From NCBI RefSeq assembly GCF_001750685.1, contig NZ_CP017269.1:5683416-5747415 (forward strand): a stretch of DNA of 64,000 bases. The letters are read 5' to 3'. Made by a program: the position numbers and the translations under genes. Position 1 is the stretch's first letter, and the number at the start of each line of letters is the position of its first letter. Shown one piece after another: positions 35,045 through 43,932 of the stretch. The notes beneath the pieces are model-generated. The model was not told where the DNA came from. It saw only the letters and a list, made by a program, of their open reading frames with translations, and made no database searches. Source of the DNA: Geosporobacter ferrireducens (lineage in GTDB: Bacteria; Bacillota; Clostridia; Peptostreptococcales; Thermotaleaceae).

Positions 35045-37213
35045 TTGTATACAAAATTGAATAAAACCATCTGGATCATTATTGTATTTCTTGCTTTATC
35101 CGGGATGACCTCCTATGGGGAACCCAATGGGGAAAAAAAAGCCATAGTTATCACTGTAAGTGAAGTTAATTTCCAAGATCTATCCATGCTGCCCGCTATC
35201 GGGCGGCTAATAGATGAGGGCGCCATTGGATTGATGAATAACCGGACTTCCAGAAGTGCTAATGTTTTTAAAGCCTATGCAACTCTGGGTTCTGGTGTTC
35301 GTGCAGAAGCTTCTGCTGATTCCATTCATTTTGTTAATAATAACGAAGACAGCAAAGACATCTACTTACGAAGAATGGGTATAAATCCAGGCGATAAGGA
35401 GATCATAAATCAAGATATGCCAAGACTGCAAAGACTCAATCTTACAGGCGAATACGGTGCTATCGCTGGGGCTTTGGGACAAGCTCTAAATATAGAAGGC
35501 ATCAAAACGGCAGCGATTGGAAATAGCGATACATCTGATGTATCGGTTCGGCTGGCTCCCTTGATCGTGATGAATGAGCAAGGACTTGTTGATTATGGTG
35601 ATGTTAGTCAAGGAACCTTGATTAAGGATGATCTTTATCCATTTGGTTTAAAAAACAACTATCCTAGAATGATTGAGGCTTTTCAGGAAGCCTATGAAAA
35701 AGCTGGCTTAGTCGCTATAGATTTTGGTGATATCTATCGGTTAGAACGCTACAGAGACAATATGACTGACCAAGCTTATATGAATCATAGAATGAAGATT
35801 TTAAGTGAGTTGGATACCTTTGTTTCTCAGCTTTTAGAAGTAATTGATTTTTCGAACACGAGACTTTATCTCGTGACACCATACCCCTCTGCTGCAAACA
35901 TGAAAGTGGGAGACAGATTAACGCCTATTCTTGTCGTAGGCGCGGGAATTCACCCAGGTATATTAACTTCCAGTACGACTAGGAGAGAGGGCATCGTAGG
36001 AAATGTAGACCTGGCACCCAGTATAGCAGAATATCTAGGGGTTCAAAGTGAAAATATGACAGGAAGGCCACTACGATCTATAGAAAGGCAGAACAATCTG
36101 GACTGGCTTTTGAATACGAATCAGGAGACGATTGCTACTTCAGAATTTAGATATCCAGTATTAGCAGCCTTTGCTATTTTTGAGATATTTATCTCTATTT
36201 CTGCGTTATTACTGATTCTATTAAAGGACCGCTTAAAAAGCAACTGGGTAAATGCTTTTATGAATTTATTGTTAAGTACAATGGCTGTACCTTTTGTGCT
36301 ATTGATTCTTTCATTAATCGCTAAGAAGAGCCTATTTGGGGTTTACTTATGGACAATACTCATAACCATTCTGATAACCTATGCTGCAAAAAAGGCAAGC
36401 CGGCATCGGTTAGACCCTTTGATCATTCTGTCAGCACTAACCACAATCGGATTACTGGTCGATATTGCTACGCAGGGAAGGCTGATCAAAACCTCTCTAT
36501 TGGGGTATGATCCCATTATCGGTGCCCGTTACTATGGTATTGGCAATGAATACATGGGTGTATTGATTGGCTCTACCCTCGTATTTGCAACTGCTTTGAT
36601 AGATAGGTTTAAAAAAGGGAAGTACTGGGCACTGTTTATCTTTGCCTGTACAACACTTATAGTGGGCTTCCCTGGATTAGGCGCAAATGTTGGCGGAACC
36701 ATAACTGCAGTCGCAGCATTTACTTTTTCATCTTTACGTCTATTCAATATTAAGATTCGATTGAAACAAATACTAATCATCGGCTTCTCGACTCTTTTTG
36801 TAGTAGCATTCATGGCATTTATCGATATGAATGTATTGGGCGCAAAATCACATTTGGCAGGCGCTGTGGAACAACTGTTTAATGAAGGGCCAGGAACAAT
36901 ATTTCTGATCATCAATCGTAAACTGTCTATGAATCTAAGATTAATTCGCGTTACTATTTGGAGCAAGGTACTCATTAGCACTATTTTAATTCTTGCAGTG
37001 CTGTTTTATCGGCCGGTAGGTGCAATCAATAAGCTTTTTAAAGCTTATCCAAACCTATCTGTTGGATGGGCAGGCATTGTTGCTGCATGTGTTGTTGGAT
37101 TCCTTGTAAATGATTCTGGGGTAGTAGCTTCGGCTACGGGAATTATTTTCTTGGCAATGAGCATGCTGTATTTGACTTTTTTTATACCAAAGGAGAATCA
37201 TACAAGTGTCTAG
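35045..37213 (+). CDS. Large membrane protein with N-terminal extracytoplasmic phosphatase-like domain, function unknown
   Basis: The 722-residue protein starts with a signal-like segment (TIWIIIVFLALSGMTSYG, about 8-25). A soluble domain of about 340 residues follows, whose layout (AIVITVSEVNFQDLSMLPAI, then LYLVTPYPSAANMKVGDRLT and VGNVDLAPSIAEYLGV) recalls the alkaline-phosphatase/phosphoglyceromutase superfamily. About nine or ten transmembrane helices occupy residues 375-715. I do not see the full metal-ligand set, so catalysis is uncertain. TTG 35045 follows AGGAGAG. It lies in the alaS-ireB-ruvX operon and overlaps the next gene by 8 bases. Envelope polymer handling is a guess. Confidence 0.6.
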   Translation: MYTKLNKTIWIIIVFLALSGMTSYGEPNGEKKAIVITVSEVNFQDLSMLPAIGRLIDEGAIGLMNNRTSRSANVFKAYATLGSGVRAEASADSIHFVNNNEDSKDIYLRRMGINPGDKEIINQDMPRLQRLNLTGEYGAIAGALGQALNIEGIKTAAIGNSDTSDVSVRLAPLIVMNEQGLVDYGDVSQGTLIKDDLYPFGLKNNYPRMIEAFQEAYEKAGLVAIDFGDIYRLERYRDNMTDQAYMNHRMKILSELDTFVSQLLEVIDFSNTRLYLVTPYPSAANMKVGDRLTPILVVGAGIHPGILTSSTTRREGIVGNVDLAPSIAEYLGVQSENMTGRPLRSIERQNNLDWLLNTNQETIATSEFRYPVLAAFAIFEIFISISALLLILLKDRLKSNWVNAFMNLLLSTMAVPFVLLILSLIAKKSLFGVYLWTILITILITYAAKKASRHRLDPLIILSALTTIGLLVDIATQGRLIKTSLLGYDPIIGARYYGIGNEYMGVLIGSTLVFATALIDRFKKGKYWALFIFACTTLIVGFPGLGANVGGTITAVAAFTFSSLRLFNIKIRLKQILIIGFSTLFVVAFMAFIDMNVLGAKSHLAGAVEQLFNEGPGTIFLIINRKLSMNLRLIRVTIWSKVLISTILILAVLFYRPVGAINKLFKAYPNLSVGWAGIVAACVVGFLVNDSGVVASATGIIFLAMSMLYLTFFIPKENHTSV

Positions 37214-38165
37214 CTTAGAATATAGAATCTTAGGCAATACTGGTATAAAGGTGTCCAGACTGTGTTTCGGTGCTTTGACAATTGGACCTTTGCAATCTAA
37301 TAGGACAGTAGACCAAGGAGCAGAAATTCTGCAAGAAGCCTTTCGACAGGGTATAAATTTTATTGATACGGCAGAGCTTTATCAAACCTATCCACACATT
37401 CGCCAGGCAATAAAAAATATTGATCGACAGCAGTTAGTAATTGCAACAAAATCTTATGCTTATGATAGAATGACAGCAGCAGCAAGTTTAGAAAAGGCAA
37501 GAAAAGAACTGGATCTTGATCAAATTGATATTTTTTTGCTGCACGAACAAGAAAGTGAATATACAATTCGGGGACATCTAGAGGCCCTGAAATATTTTAT
37601 TAAAATGAAAGAAGCTGGTATTTTAAGGGCGGTAGGCATTTCTACCCATCATATTAGCGGAGTTAGAGCGGCTGCAAAAATGGATGATATTGATATCATT
37701 CACCCTATCGTAAATATTAGCGGTTTAGGAATACAGGATGGTTCTATGGAAGAAATGGCAACAGCACTTGAAGAAGCCCATCAAAGAGGAAAAGGAATTT
37801 ATGGCATGAAGCCTCTTGGTGGTGGAAATCTTATCCATACGGCCGATCAATGCTTTCAGTTTGTGCTAAATTTATCCTTTTTAGACGCAATTGCCGTTGG
37901 AATGCAGACAATAGAAGAAGTAAAAGCAAATGCCATGCGTTTCAAAGGGCTTCCGATTCCTATGGAAATACAGAAGAAAATAAATACAAAGCCGCGAAAG
38001 CTTCATATTGATGACTGGTGTGAAAAATGTGGTTCTTGTATCCCTAATTGTAGCCATCAGGCATTGTCAATAAAAAACAATATCCTTACAGTTGATTCAA
38101 AGGTTTGTGTTTTGTGTGGGTATTGCAGTAACTATTGTCCAAATTTTTGTATCAAAATTGTATAA
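37206..38165 (+). CDS. Aldo/keto reductase fused to a 2[4Fe-4S] ferredoxin domain
   Basis: The protein has 319 residues. Residues 1-255 form the aldo/keto reductase barrel (NFIDTAELYQTYPHIRQAI with catalytic Asp and Tyr; VGISTHHISGVRAA). Residues 265-319 hold two ferredoxin motifs, CEKCGSCIPNC and CVLCGYCSNYCPNFC. Such fusions are frequent in anaerobes and may pass electrons between ferredoxin and a carbonyl substrate; the substrate is unknown. GTG 37206 follows AAAGGAG and overlaps the upstream gene. Confidence 0.88.
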   Translation: MSSLEYRILGNTGIKVSRLCFGALTIGPLQSNRTVDQGAEILQEAFRQGINFIDTAELYQTYPHIRQAIKNIDRQQLVIATKSYAYDRMTAAASLEKARKELDLDQIDIFLLHEQESEYTIRGHLEALKYFIKMKEAGILRAVGISTHHISGVRAAAKMDDIDIIHPIVNISGLGIQDGSMEEMATALEEAHQRGKGIYGMKPLGGGNLIHTADQCFQFVLNLSFLDAIAVGMQTIEEVKANAMRFKGLPIPMEIQKKINTKPRKLHIDDWCEKCGSCIPNCSHQALSIKNNILTVDSKVCVLCGYCSNYCPNFCIKIV

Positions 38166-38180
38166 AGTGAGGAATAATAT

Positions 38181-38600
38181 ATGCGGGCCATGGGATTAGA
38201 TGTAGGAGATAAAACGATAGGGATTGCAGTGAGCGATTTATTGGGATTTACAGCCCAAGGAATTGAAACAATCCGAAGAACAAGTAAAAAAGCAGATTAC
38301 GCCAGAATCGGTGAACTTATTCAAGAAAAAGAAGTCAGCAAAATTGTGGTTGGACTGCCGAAGAATATGAATGGTACGATTGGCCCACAAGGCGAGAAAG
38401 TACTTGAATTTGTCGAAGGATTAAAAAATCGATTTAAAGTGGAAATCATATTATGGGATGAACGACTTACAACGGTTGCTGCTGAAAGAACATTGATTCA
38501 AGCAGATGTTCGAAGAGAAAAGAGAAAAACTGTGATCGATATGGTAGCAGCTACATATATTCTACAGGGATATCTAGACAGCTGCAAAGGAAAGGGGTGA
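38181..38600 (+). CDS. ruvX: YqgF/RuvX Holliday-junction resolvase-like protein
   Basis: This 139-residue RNase H-fold nuclease is probably involved in rRNA processing and junction resolution. It has the conserved start [34 protein letters not shown] in the middle, [11 protein letters not shown] near residue 93 and the catalytic Asp in [17 protein letters not shown]. Its place after ireB and before DUF1292 is conserved in Firmicutes. Confidence 0.94.
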   Translation: MRAMGLDVGDKTIGIAVSDLLGFTAQGIETIRRTSKKADYARIGELIQEKEVSKIVVGLPKNMNGTIGPQGEKVLEFVEGLKNRFKVEIILWDERLTTVAAERTLIQADVRREKRKTVIDMVAATYILQGYLDSCKGKG

Positions 38601-38604
38601 AAAA

Positions 38605-38871
38605 ATGGAAAACGATAATATTGTAACCCTTCTTGATGAAGAAGGCAAAGAAACAGACTTCGAAGTGATTGCAACACTAGAGGTAAATGAAAATGAATAT
38701 GCAATTCTGCTTCCTTTAGATGGAGATAGCGAAGAAGCCTTTATTTTTAAAATGATAGAGGAAAATGGCGGCTATTCTTTAGAATGCGTAGAAAGTGACG
38801 AAGAATTCAATGCGGTTGCTGCTGCATATGAAGATTTATTGCAAGAAGAAGAATATGATGAAGAAGAATAA
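38605..38871 (+). CDS. DUF1292 family acidic protein (YrzB-like)
   Basis: This 88-residue, highly acidic cytosolic protein (ENDNIVTLLDEEGKETDFEV; ENEYAILLPLDGDSEEAFIF) is the usual partner after ruvX in the alaS-ireB-ruvX-DUF1292 order. Its function is unknown. It starts 4 bases after ruvX and ends at a terminator. Confidence 0.88.
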   Translation: MENDNIVTLLDEEGKETDFEVIATLEVNENEYAILLPLDGDSEEAFIFKMIEENGGYSLECVESDEEFNAVAAAYEDLLQEEEYDEEE

Positions 38872-38875
38872 GAAG

Positions 38876-38906
38876 CTATGGCCTGCAAATAGGCCATAGT
38901 TTTTTT
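38876..38906 (+). terminator. Rho-independent terminator of the alaS-DUF1292 operon
   Basis: CTATGGCCT (38876-38884) pairs with AGGCCATAG (38891-38899), followed by seven T. Confidence 0.88.
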
Positions 38907-38944
38907 CTATCATTTTAACAAACTATAGACTTGGAGGACTTAAT

Positions 38945-39646
38945 TTGAAAATAAATATAGAAGGCAATCTAAAAAAAGCCAGATTTATTAAACGTATCAA
39001 TCGTTTTATTGGAGAAATTTCTGTAGATGGCGAAATACACAAAACACATATTGCTAATACAGGGAGAATGAAAGAACTCTTGACAGAGAATGCTAGAGTT
39101 ATCGTCAGACATGTAGAGAATGAAAAAAGAAAGACTGCCTACGACCTTCTAATGGTTTATAAAGGAGACAGCCTTGTTTCAATCGATTCAAAGCTGCCCA
39201 ATATACTACTGGAAAAAGCCTTTCTCAATAATCACATACATGCCTTTCGTGATTATACTGCAGTCAAAAAAGAAGTTACCTTTGGCAAGAGTAGGTTTGA
39301 TCTTTTCATACACCGGGATCGTCATGCAGCCTTTATTGAAGCAAAATGTGTTACATATGTAAGAGAAGATCAAGTGGCATCTTTTCCTGATGCACCTACA
39401 GAGCGTGGAAGAAAGCATGTATTAGAGCTTATTGAAGTTCTGCGTGAAGGAATGCGCGGCGCTGTATATTTTATTGTACAGAGAGAAGATGCCATCGCCT
39501 TTACACCGAATCGAACCATGGATCCGCTTTTTGCAGATGCGGTAGAAGCAGCCTATCAAGCTGGTGTTGAATTTTACGCTTTTACTTGCAAAGTTGCACC
39601 AGAAGAGATTCTTATTTACAAAGAAATTCCCATATTTTTTTCTTGA
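38945..39646 (+). CDS. sfsA: SfsA family DNA/RNA nuclease-like protein
   Basis: This 233-residue protein is of the SfsA family (sugar fermentation stimulation protein). It has an N-terminal OB-like domain (ARFIKRINRFIGEISVDGE) and a restriction-endonuclease-like domain with SRFDLFIHRD and AFIEAKCVTYVRE (D-x-E-x-K type site). The physiological role is uncertain; some members bind or cut nucleic acid. TTG 38945 is used because GGAGG lies upstream and no ATG fits. Confidence 0.92.
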   Translation: MKINIEGNLKKARFIKRINRFIGEISVDGEIHKTHIANTGRMKELLTENARVIVRHVENEKRKTAYDLLMVYKGDSLVSIDSKLPNILLEKAFLNNHIHAFRDYTAVKKEVTFGKSRFDLFIHRDRHAAFIEAKCVTYVREDQVASFPDAPTERGRKHVLELIEVLREGMRGAVYFIVQREDAIAFTPNRTMDPLFADAVEAAYQAGVEFYAFTCKVAPEEILIYKEIPIFFS

Positions 39647-39732
39647 TTTATTTTTCAGAAGGTGATACATTGTAATTGATAATAAATATCATTATTGAAT
39701 TATTTTCTACATTAAGGAAGGATGCGTCGCTT

Positions 39733-39888
39733 ATGAAGTTTCTTTGTAAAACCTGTGGAAATCAAATAGAAGATACCCATACGAAACGATGTCCAAGATG
39801 TTACAGTATTCTTAAAGAACCTCCAAAATGCGGAGATTGTAAAGGATGCTCCCTAGGGTATAAGGATTGTAAAACTGAATCCAAGTGA
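39733..39888 (+). CDS. Small zinc-ribbon protein
   Basis: This 51-residue protein is dominated by four cysteine pairs: CKTCGN, CPRCYS, CGDCKGC and a final YKDC. They should form one or two zinc sites. ATG 39733 follows AAGGAAGG at 10 bases; the frame is open further up (39676) without a site. Function is unknown. It lies between sfsA and the Fur-family gene. Confidence 0.65.
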   Translation: MKFLCKTCGNQIEDTHTKRCPRCYSILKEPPKCGDCKGCSLGYKDCKTESK

Positions 39889-39889
39889 A

Positions 39890-39918
39890 TATTTTCAATT
39901 GAAAATAAAATTTTTTAA
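39890..39918 (+). terminator. Possible weak terminator hairpin
   Basis: TATTTTCAATTGAAAATA (39890-39907) is a perfect palindrome followed by AAATTTTTT. It is AT-only in its core, so it is a weak stem. Confidence 0.4.
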
Positions 39919-39937
39919 AGAATCTTCTTATTTTCCC

Positions 39938-39966
39938 TTGACTTTTCTAGCTATACATTTTAAACT
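39938..39966 (+). promoter_or_regulatory. Possible promoter of the Fur-family gene
   Basis: TTGACT at 39938-39943 and TAAACT at 39961-39966 are separated by 17 bases, about 40 bases before the start codon. Confidence 0.45.
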
Positions 39967-40006
39967 AATCATGATAGAGATTACTAATTGAAAAGAAGGT
40001 GTGGAT

Positions 40007-40441
40007 GTGACAGAAATCATGGAGAGTCTGAAGGATCAGTTAAAAGAGAAGGGCTATAAACTAACACCTCAAAGACGAGCTACACTGGACACAATTATCG
40101 AAAATCAAGGCAAACACTTAAGCACAGAAGAAATCTATGATATGGTTAAAGAGAAGTGCCCTGAAATCGGATTGGCTACAGTTTACAGAACTTTACAGCT
40201 ACTGGACGAATTAGACGTAATATCCAAAATCAATTTTGACGACGGATGCAGCCGCTATGAACTTAATACCCATCAAGATGATCATCAACATCACCATCTG
40301 ATTTGTTTAAAGTGCGGAAATGTTATTGAAGTAGAGGTTGATTTAATGGACGCGCTAGAAGACGAAATCGAAAAGAATTATGATTTTGAAATCAGCGACC
40401 ATAAGGTTAAATTTTTCGGATATTGCAGCAAGTGTAAATAA
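40007..40441 (+). CDS. fur: Fur-family metal-dependent repressor
   Basis: This 144-residue regulator has an N-terminal winged helix (YKLTPQRRATLDTIIENQGK; GLATVYRTLQLLDELDVI) and a C-terminal dimer domain with metal ligands HQDDHQHHHLIC and structural zinc pairs CLKCG and CSKC. The HHH motif fits Fur rather than Zur, but PerR cannot be excluded from sequence alone. GTG 40007 fits AGAAGGT at 6 bases. The near-consensus Fur box at 2982-3000 is a likely target. Confidence 0.85.
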   Translation: MTEIMESLKDQLKEKGYKLTPQRRATLDTIIENQGKHLSTEEIYDMVKEKCPEIGLATVYRTLQLLDELDVISKINFDDGCSRYELNTHQDDHQHHHLICLKCGNVIEVEVDLMDALEDEIEKNYDFEISDHKVKFFGYCSKCK

Positions 40442-40442
40442 T

Positions 40443-40472
40443 CCTGTAACTTTAGAGTTGCAGGTTTTTTTA
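40443..40472 (+). terminator. Rho-independent terminator of fur
   Basis: CCTGTAAC (40443-40450) pairs with GTTGCAGG (40457-40464), followed by seven T. Confidence 0.8.
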
Positions 40473-40568
40473 ATTATATAAACATATCTAAATTTCATCC
40501 TCACTATACTTATAGAAAAAATCAAAAATAGCAATAATAACACATAAAGGTGATTTCATTAGAGGCTA

Positions 40569-40606
40569 GTTTACATATTGTAAACAACTGTTAAATACTG
40601 TATAAT
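40569..40606 (+). promoter_or_regulatory. rnjA promoter with overlapping inverted repeat
   Basis: TTGTAA (40578-40583) and TATAAT (40601-40606) have a 17-base spacer. GTTTACATATTGTAAAC at 40569-40585 is a perfect palindrome with 7-bp arms that covers the -35, so a repressor site is possible. The rest of the 256-base gap holds the untranslated leader and nothing else I recognise. Confidence 0.6.
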
Positions 40607-40697
40607 GAATTGTGCAAAAGGTGAACGGTTATCTTGAATTTAGAAATTGCAACGGGTTCGGATTGATTGACATCGTATATATTAGGAGAGTGATAAT

Positions 40698-42365
40698 GTG
40701 GCAAAAAAAACAGCAAAATTAAAACTAATTCCTTTGGGTGGATTGAATGAGATCGGCAAAAATATGATGGCCATTGAATATAAAGAGGATATCATGTTGA
40801 TTGACTGTGGAATGAGCTTTCCAGAGGATGAAATGTTGGGAATTGATATTGTGATTCCCGATATAACCTATCTAATCAAGAACAAGGATAAAGTAAGAGG
40901 CATCGTCCTTACCCATGGACACGAGGATCACATCGGTGCCTTGCCTTACGTCTTGAAGAAACTGAACCTGCCAATCTATGGAACGAAACTAACACTTGGA
41001 TTGGTGGAAAACAAATTAAAAGAGCATAAACTATCAGGAAGTGTCCACATGCAGGTAGTAAAACCTGGTGACATCGCTAAACTGGGAGAGTTCAAGGTAG
41101 AGTTTATGCGGACCAGCCACAGCATTGCTGATGCAGTGTGTTTGGCTATCCACACCACTGTAGGGACAATCGTGCATACCGGTGACTTTAAGGTTGATTT
41201 TACACCGATTGACGGAGAACCCATCGATCTTCATAGATTAGCAGAACTGGGGCAAAAAGGTGTACTTCTGCTAATGGCGGACAGTACCAATGTAGAACGG
41301 CCTGGTTATACCATGTCTGAGCGTACTGTAGGCACAACCTTTGAAAATATTTTTAGAAATGCTCAAAAAAGAATTATCGTTGCTACCTTCGCATCAAATG
41401 TTCATAGGGTACAACAAATTATCAATGCAGCTTATAAATTTAATCGAAAAGTCTCTTTTTCCGGCAGAAGCATGGTGAATGTTGTAAATGTAGCGATGGA
41501 GCTCGGATATCTAAATGTACCTAGCGACATGCTAATCGACATGAATGATATCGATAGATATTTGGATCATGAAATTGTGGTTGTAACAACGGGCAGTCAA
41601 GGTGAGCCGATGTCAGCCTTATCGAGAATTGCAGCATCTGAACATAAAAAGCTGGAAATACAACCGGGAGATATGGTGATTATCTCAGCAACGCCTATAC
41701 CAGGAAACGAAAAAACAGTAGCAAAAGTCGTTAACCAACTCTTTGAAAAGGGAGCTAATGTTATTTATGAGGCCTTAGCAGATGTTCATGTTTCCGGTCA
41801 TGCCTGCCAAGAAGAGTTGAAGCTGATTCATTCTTTGGTTAGACCTCAATATTTTATACCTGTTCATGGGGAACACCGACATCTGAAACAGCATGCAAAG
41901 TTGGCGGAAAGTATGGGAACTCCTCCTGAAAATATTTTTACATTAGAAAATGGTCAAGTGGTAGAAATCTCTAAAGAAAGTGCAAAAATATCTGGCAATG
42001 TTACAGCTGGGAATATCTTGGTAGATGGCTTAGGCGTAGGAGATGTTGGTAATATTGTATTAAGAGACAGGAAGCACCTATCAGAGGATGGATTAATGGT
42101 AGTCGTTGTAACGATTACGAAAGAAAATGGTCAAGTAATAGCTGGCCCTGATATTATTTCCAGAGGTTTCGTTTACGTTAGAGAATCTGAAGATCTTATG
42201 GATGAAGCTAGGACTGTAGTTAAAAATGCGCTGCAAAACTGTCAAGGCAATAACATAAGAGAGTGGGCAGTATTAAAGTCTGCGATCAAGGATAGTTTAA
42301 GGGACTTCCTTTATGCTAAAACAAAGCGAAGTCCAATGATTCTTCCGATCATCATGGAGGTATAA
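40698..42365 (+). CDS. rnjA: Ribonuclease J
   Basis: RNase J is an exo- and endonuclease of mRNA decay and rRNA maturation in Gram-positive bacteria. The 555-residue protein is of the beta-CASP metallo-beta-lactamase type: GGLNEIGKNMMAIEY near the start, the zinc site LTHGHEDHIGALPYV near residue 73, HTGDFKVDF near residue 160, and VHVSGHACQEELKL and YFIPVHGEHRHLKQH in the C-terminal half. GTG 40698 follows AGGAGAG. Confidence 0.96.
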   Translation: MAKKTAKLKLIPLGGLNEIGKNMMAIEYKEDIMLIDCGMSFPEDEMLGIDIVIPDITYLIKNKDKVRGIVLTHGHEDHIGALPYVLKKLNLPIYGTKLTLGLVENKLKEHKLSGSVHMQVVKPGDIAKLGEFKVEFMRTSHSIADAVCLAIHTTVGTIVHTGDFKVDFTPIDGEPIDLHRLAELGQKGVLLLMADSTNVERPGYTMSERTVGTTFENIFRNAQKRIIVATFASNVHRVQQIINAAYKFNRKVSFSGRSMVNVVNVAMELGYLNVPSDMLIDMNDIDRYLDHEIVVVTTGSQGEPMSALSRIAASEHKKLEIQPGDMVIISATPIPGNEKTVAKVVNQLFEKGANVIYEALADVHVSGHACQEELKLIHSLVRPQYFIPVHGEHRHLKQHAKLAESMGTPPENIFTLENGQVVEISKESAKISGNVTAGNILVDGLGVGDVGNIVLRDRKHLSEDGLMVVVVTITKENGQVIAGPDIISRGFVYVRESEDLMDEARTVVKNALQNCQGNNIREWAVLKSAIKDSLRDFLYAKTKRSPMILPIIMEV

Positions 42366-42395
42366 AATATGCTGCATTGCAGCATATTTTTTTTC
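42364..42395 (+). terminator. Rho-independent terminator of rnjA
   Basis: A perfect 12-bp stem (42364-42375 with 42379-42390) is followed by a T run. Confidence 0.88.
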
Positions 42396-42460
42396 ACTTT
42401 CTCATGAATCATTGTATAATGGTAGTGGATAATCATTAATCAAAATAAGGGGGCTTTAGC

Positions 42461-42763
42461 TTGCGTATATTACTCTATGTTACAATCATACTAATGGGAG
42501 CAGTCATTGGTGCGAAAGATATGTTCTCCTCCAAAATCATCAGTAAGCTTTCACAAATCCAAACAGGGTGCCTACTGATACTTTTATTTATTATGGGACT
42601 CAATATCGGAGTCAATAAAGAAATCGTTCGTACCTTTTTTAAACTTGGTTACCAGGGAATCATTTTAGCACTGTTTTCTATTCTATTCAGCATATTAGGT
42701 GTGAAACTGATATCTAGAGTATTCCCAACACAGGAAGAAGGGGAGTGTGAACATGACCGTTAG
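42461..42763 (+). CDS. LysO-type lysine exporter, N-terminal half as a separate protein
   Basis: This 100-residue protein with three transmembrane helices (LLYVTIILMGAVIGAKDMF; GCLLILLFIMGLNIGV; GIILALFSILFSILGVKLI) matches the first part of the LysO (YbjE/DUF340) exporter. The next gene matches the rest, so the transporter is split in two. TTG 42461 follows AAGGGGGC. Substrate (lysine or a related diamino acid) is inferred from the family. Confidence 0.78.
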   Translation: MRILLYVTIILMGAVIGAKDMFSSKIISKLSQIQTGCLLILLFIMGLNIGVNKEIVRTFFKLGYQGIILALFSILFSILGVKLISRVFPTQEEGECEHDR

Positions 42764-43349
42764 AATTATGCTTTCAGTTTTATTAGGTGTTTTATTTGGA
42801 CTATTTTTCTTCCCTGATCAATATTTGGGCTTAATTGGCCACATTATAGATATCGGTCTATGTGCATTACTTTTCTTTGTAGGGATAGATATTGGACGGA
42901 ATAAGGATATTATTCCCAAGATCATGGCCAATGGCATTAAAATCTTTTTAGTCCCATTGATGATTGCTCTGGGTAGTATTATAGGCAGCATAGCCGGCGG
43001 TTTCCTTTTAGGAATTCCTTTTTATGAAGCAGGAGCAATCGGAGCTGGATTTGGATGGTATAGTCTCTCTGCTATAGAACTTTCCAAATATAGTGCCGAA
43101 ACCGGTGCCTTGGCCTTTATTACCAACATTAGCCGTGAAGTCATTGCACTCATCTCCATCCCTTTTATTGCAAAATATATTGGAAAGCTGGAAAGCATTG
43201 CACCGGCAGGGGCTACTGCCATGGATACATCTCTACCCGTTATTTCTAACGCAACCAATGGAAACACAGCTGTAATCTCTTTTATCACCGGGCTGACCTT
43301 ATCTGCATTGGTGCCAGTACTGGTTCCCCTATTAATATCATTACATTAA
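42753..43349 (+). CDS. lysO: LysO-type lysine exporter, C-terminal half
   Basis: This 198-residue protein with about six helices contains the LysO/DUF340 core (LLFFVGIDIGRNKDI; GAGFGWYSLSAIELSK; AFITNISREVIALISIPFIA). It completes the transporter begun by the preceding ORF, which it overlaps by 11 bases. ATG 42753 follows AAGGGGAG. Export of basic amino acids would suit the ornithine- and amino-acid-based metabolism seen here. Confidence 0.85.
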   Translation: MTVRIMLSVLLGVLFGLFFFPDQYLGLIGHIIDIGLCALLFFVGIDIGRNKDIIPKIMANGIKIFLVPLMIALGSIIGSIAGGFLLGIPFYEAGAIGAGFGWYSLSAIELSKYSAETGALAFITNISREVIALISIPFIAKYIGKLESIAPAGATAMDTSLPVISNATNGNTAVISFITGLTLSALVPVLVPLLISLH

Positions 43350-43370
43350 AAAATAAAAGGAGGTTTTTCT

Positions 43371-43712
43371 ATGAATATCCATGATTATGCACATCAGTTG
43401 GCAAAGGCCTTAAAAAATTCTGATGAATTCAGGCAGTATAAAAGACTACAGGCAGAAGTACAAAAAACACCACAACTAAAACAAATGATTGATGATTTTC
43501 ACAAACGGCAAATAGAGCTGCAGGCTGCCCAGCTGTCTGGCCAAACCCTGGATCAATCAAAAACAGAACAAATTCAAAAACTCTATGAAGTCATTGCAAA
43601 AGACCCTATGGCGGCAGAGTTTTTACATGCTGAGATTCGATTTAGCCAATTGATAGGAGACGTATATAAGATTATCGGTGAAGCAGTAGACATGAAAGAC
43701 ATGTTTTCTTAA
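43371..43712 (+). CDS. YlbF/YmcA family protein
   Basis: This 113-residue, almost fully helical protein (IHDYAHQLAKALKNSDEFRQ; DPMAAEFLHAEIRFSQLIGD) is of the YlbF/YmcA/YheA family. In Bacillus such proteins form a complex that modulates RNase Y and development. No RNase Y gene is nearby, but RNase J is three genes upstream. AGGAGG precedes the ATG and a strong terminator follows. Confidence 0.87.
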   Translation: MNIHDYAHQLAKALKNSDEFRQYKRLQAEVQKTPQLKQMIDDFHKRQIELQAAQLSGQTLDQSKTEQIQKLYEVIAKDPMAAEFLHAEIRFSQLIGDVYKIIGEAVDMKDMFS

Positions 43713-43760
43713 AAGGAAAAGGTAGACATAAATATATTATGTCTACCTTTTCCTTTTAAG
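43711..43760 (+). terminator. Rho-independent terminator, 20-bp perfect stem
   Basis: Bases 43711-43730 pair perfectly with 43738-43757. The loop is AATATAT, and the arms begin and end with A-rich and T-rich runs. Confidence 0.88.
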
Positions 43761-43857
43761 AGCAGCAATTTTGTTTTAAAATAACGACACGTATGTTAAC
43801 TGCTCTCTATAGAGAGGCGTTTGTTTTTGCACTATTTCTTAAAATCCGGTTAAAATA

Positions 43858-43886
43858 TTGTAAATAACTGTTGATAAATGTATAAT
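43858..43886 (+). promoter_or_regulatory. mltG promoter, near-identical to the rnjA promoter
   Basis: TTGTAA (43858-43863) and TATAAT (43881-43886) have a 17-base spacer. The spacer (ATAACTGTTGATAAATG) is very like the one before rnjA (ACAACTGTTAAATACTG). Confidence 0.6.
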
Positions 43887-43932
43887 AGTATCATAACAAT
43901 GATTTTCAAATGAATAGATGGAGGGTACTTTT

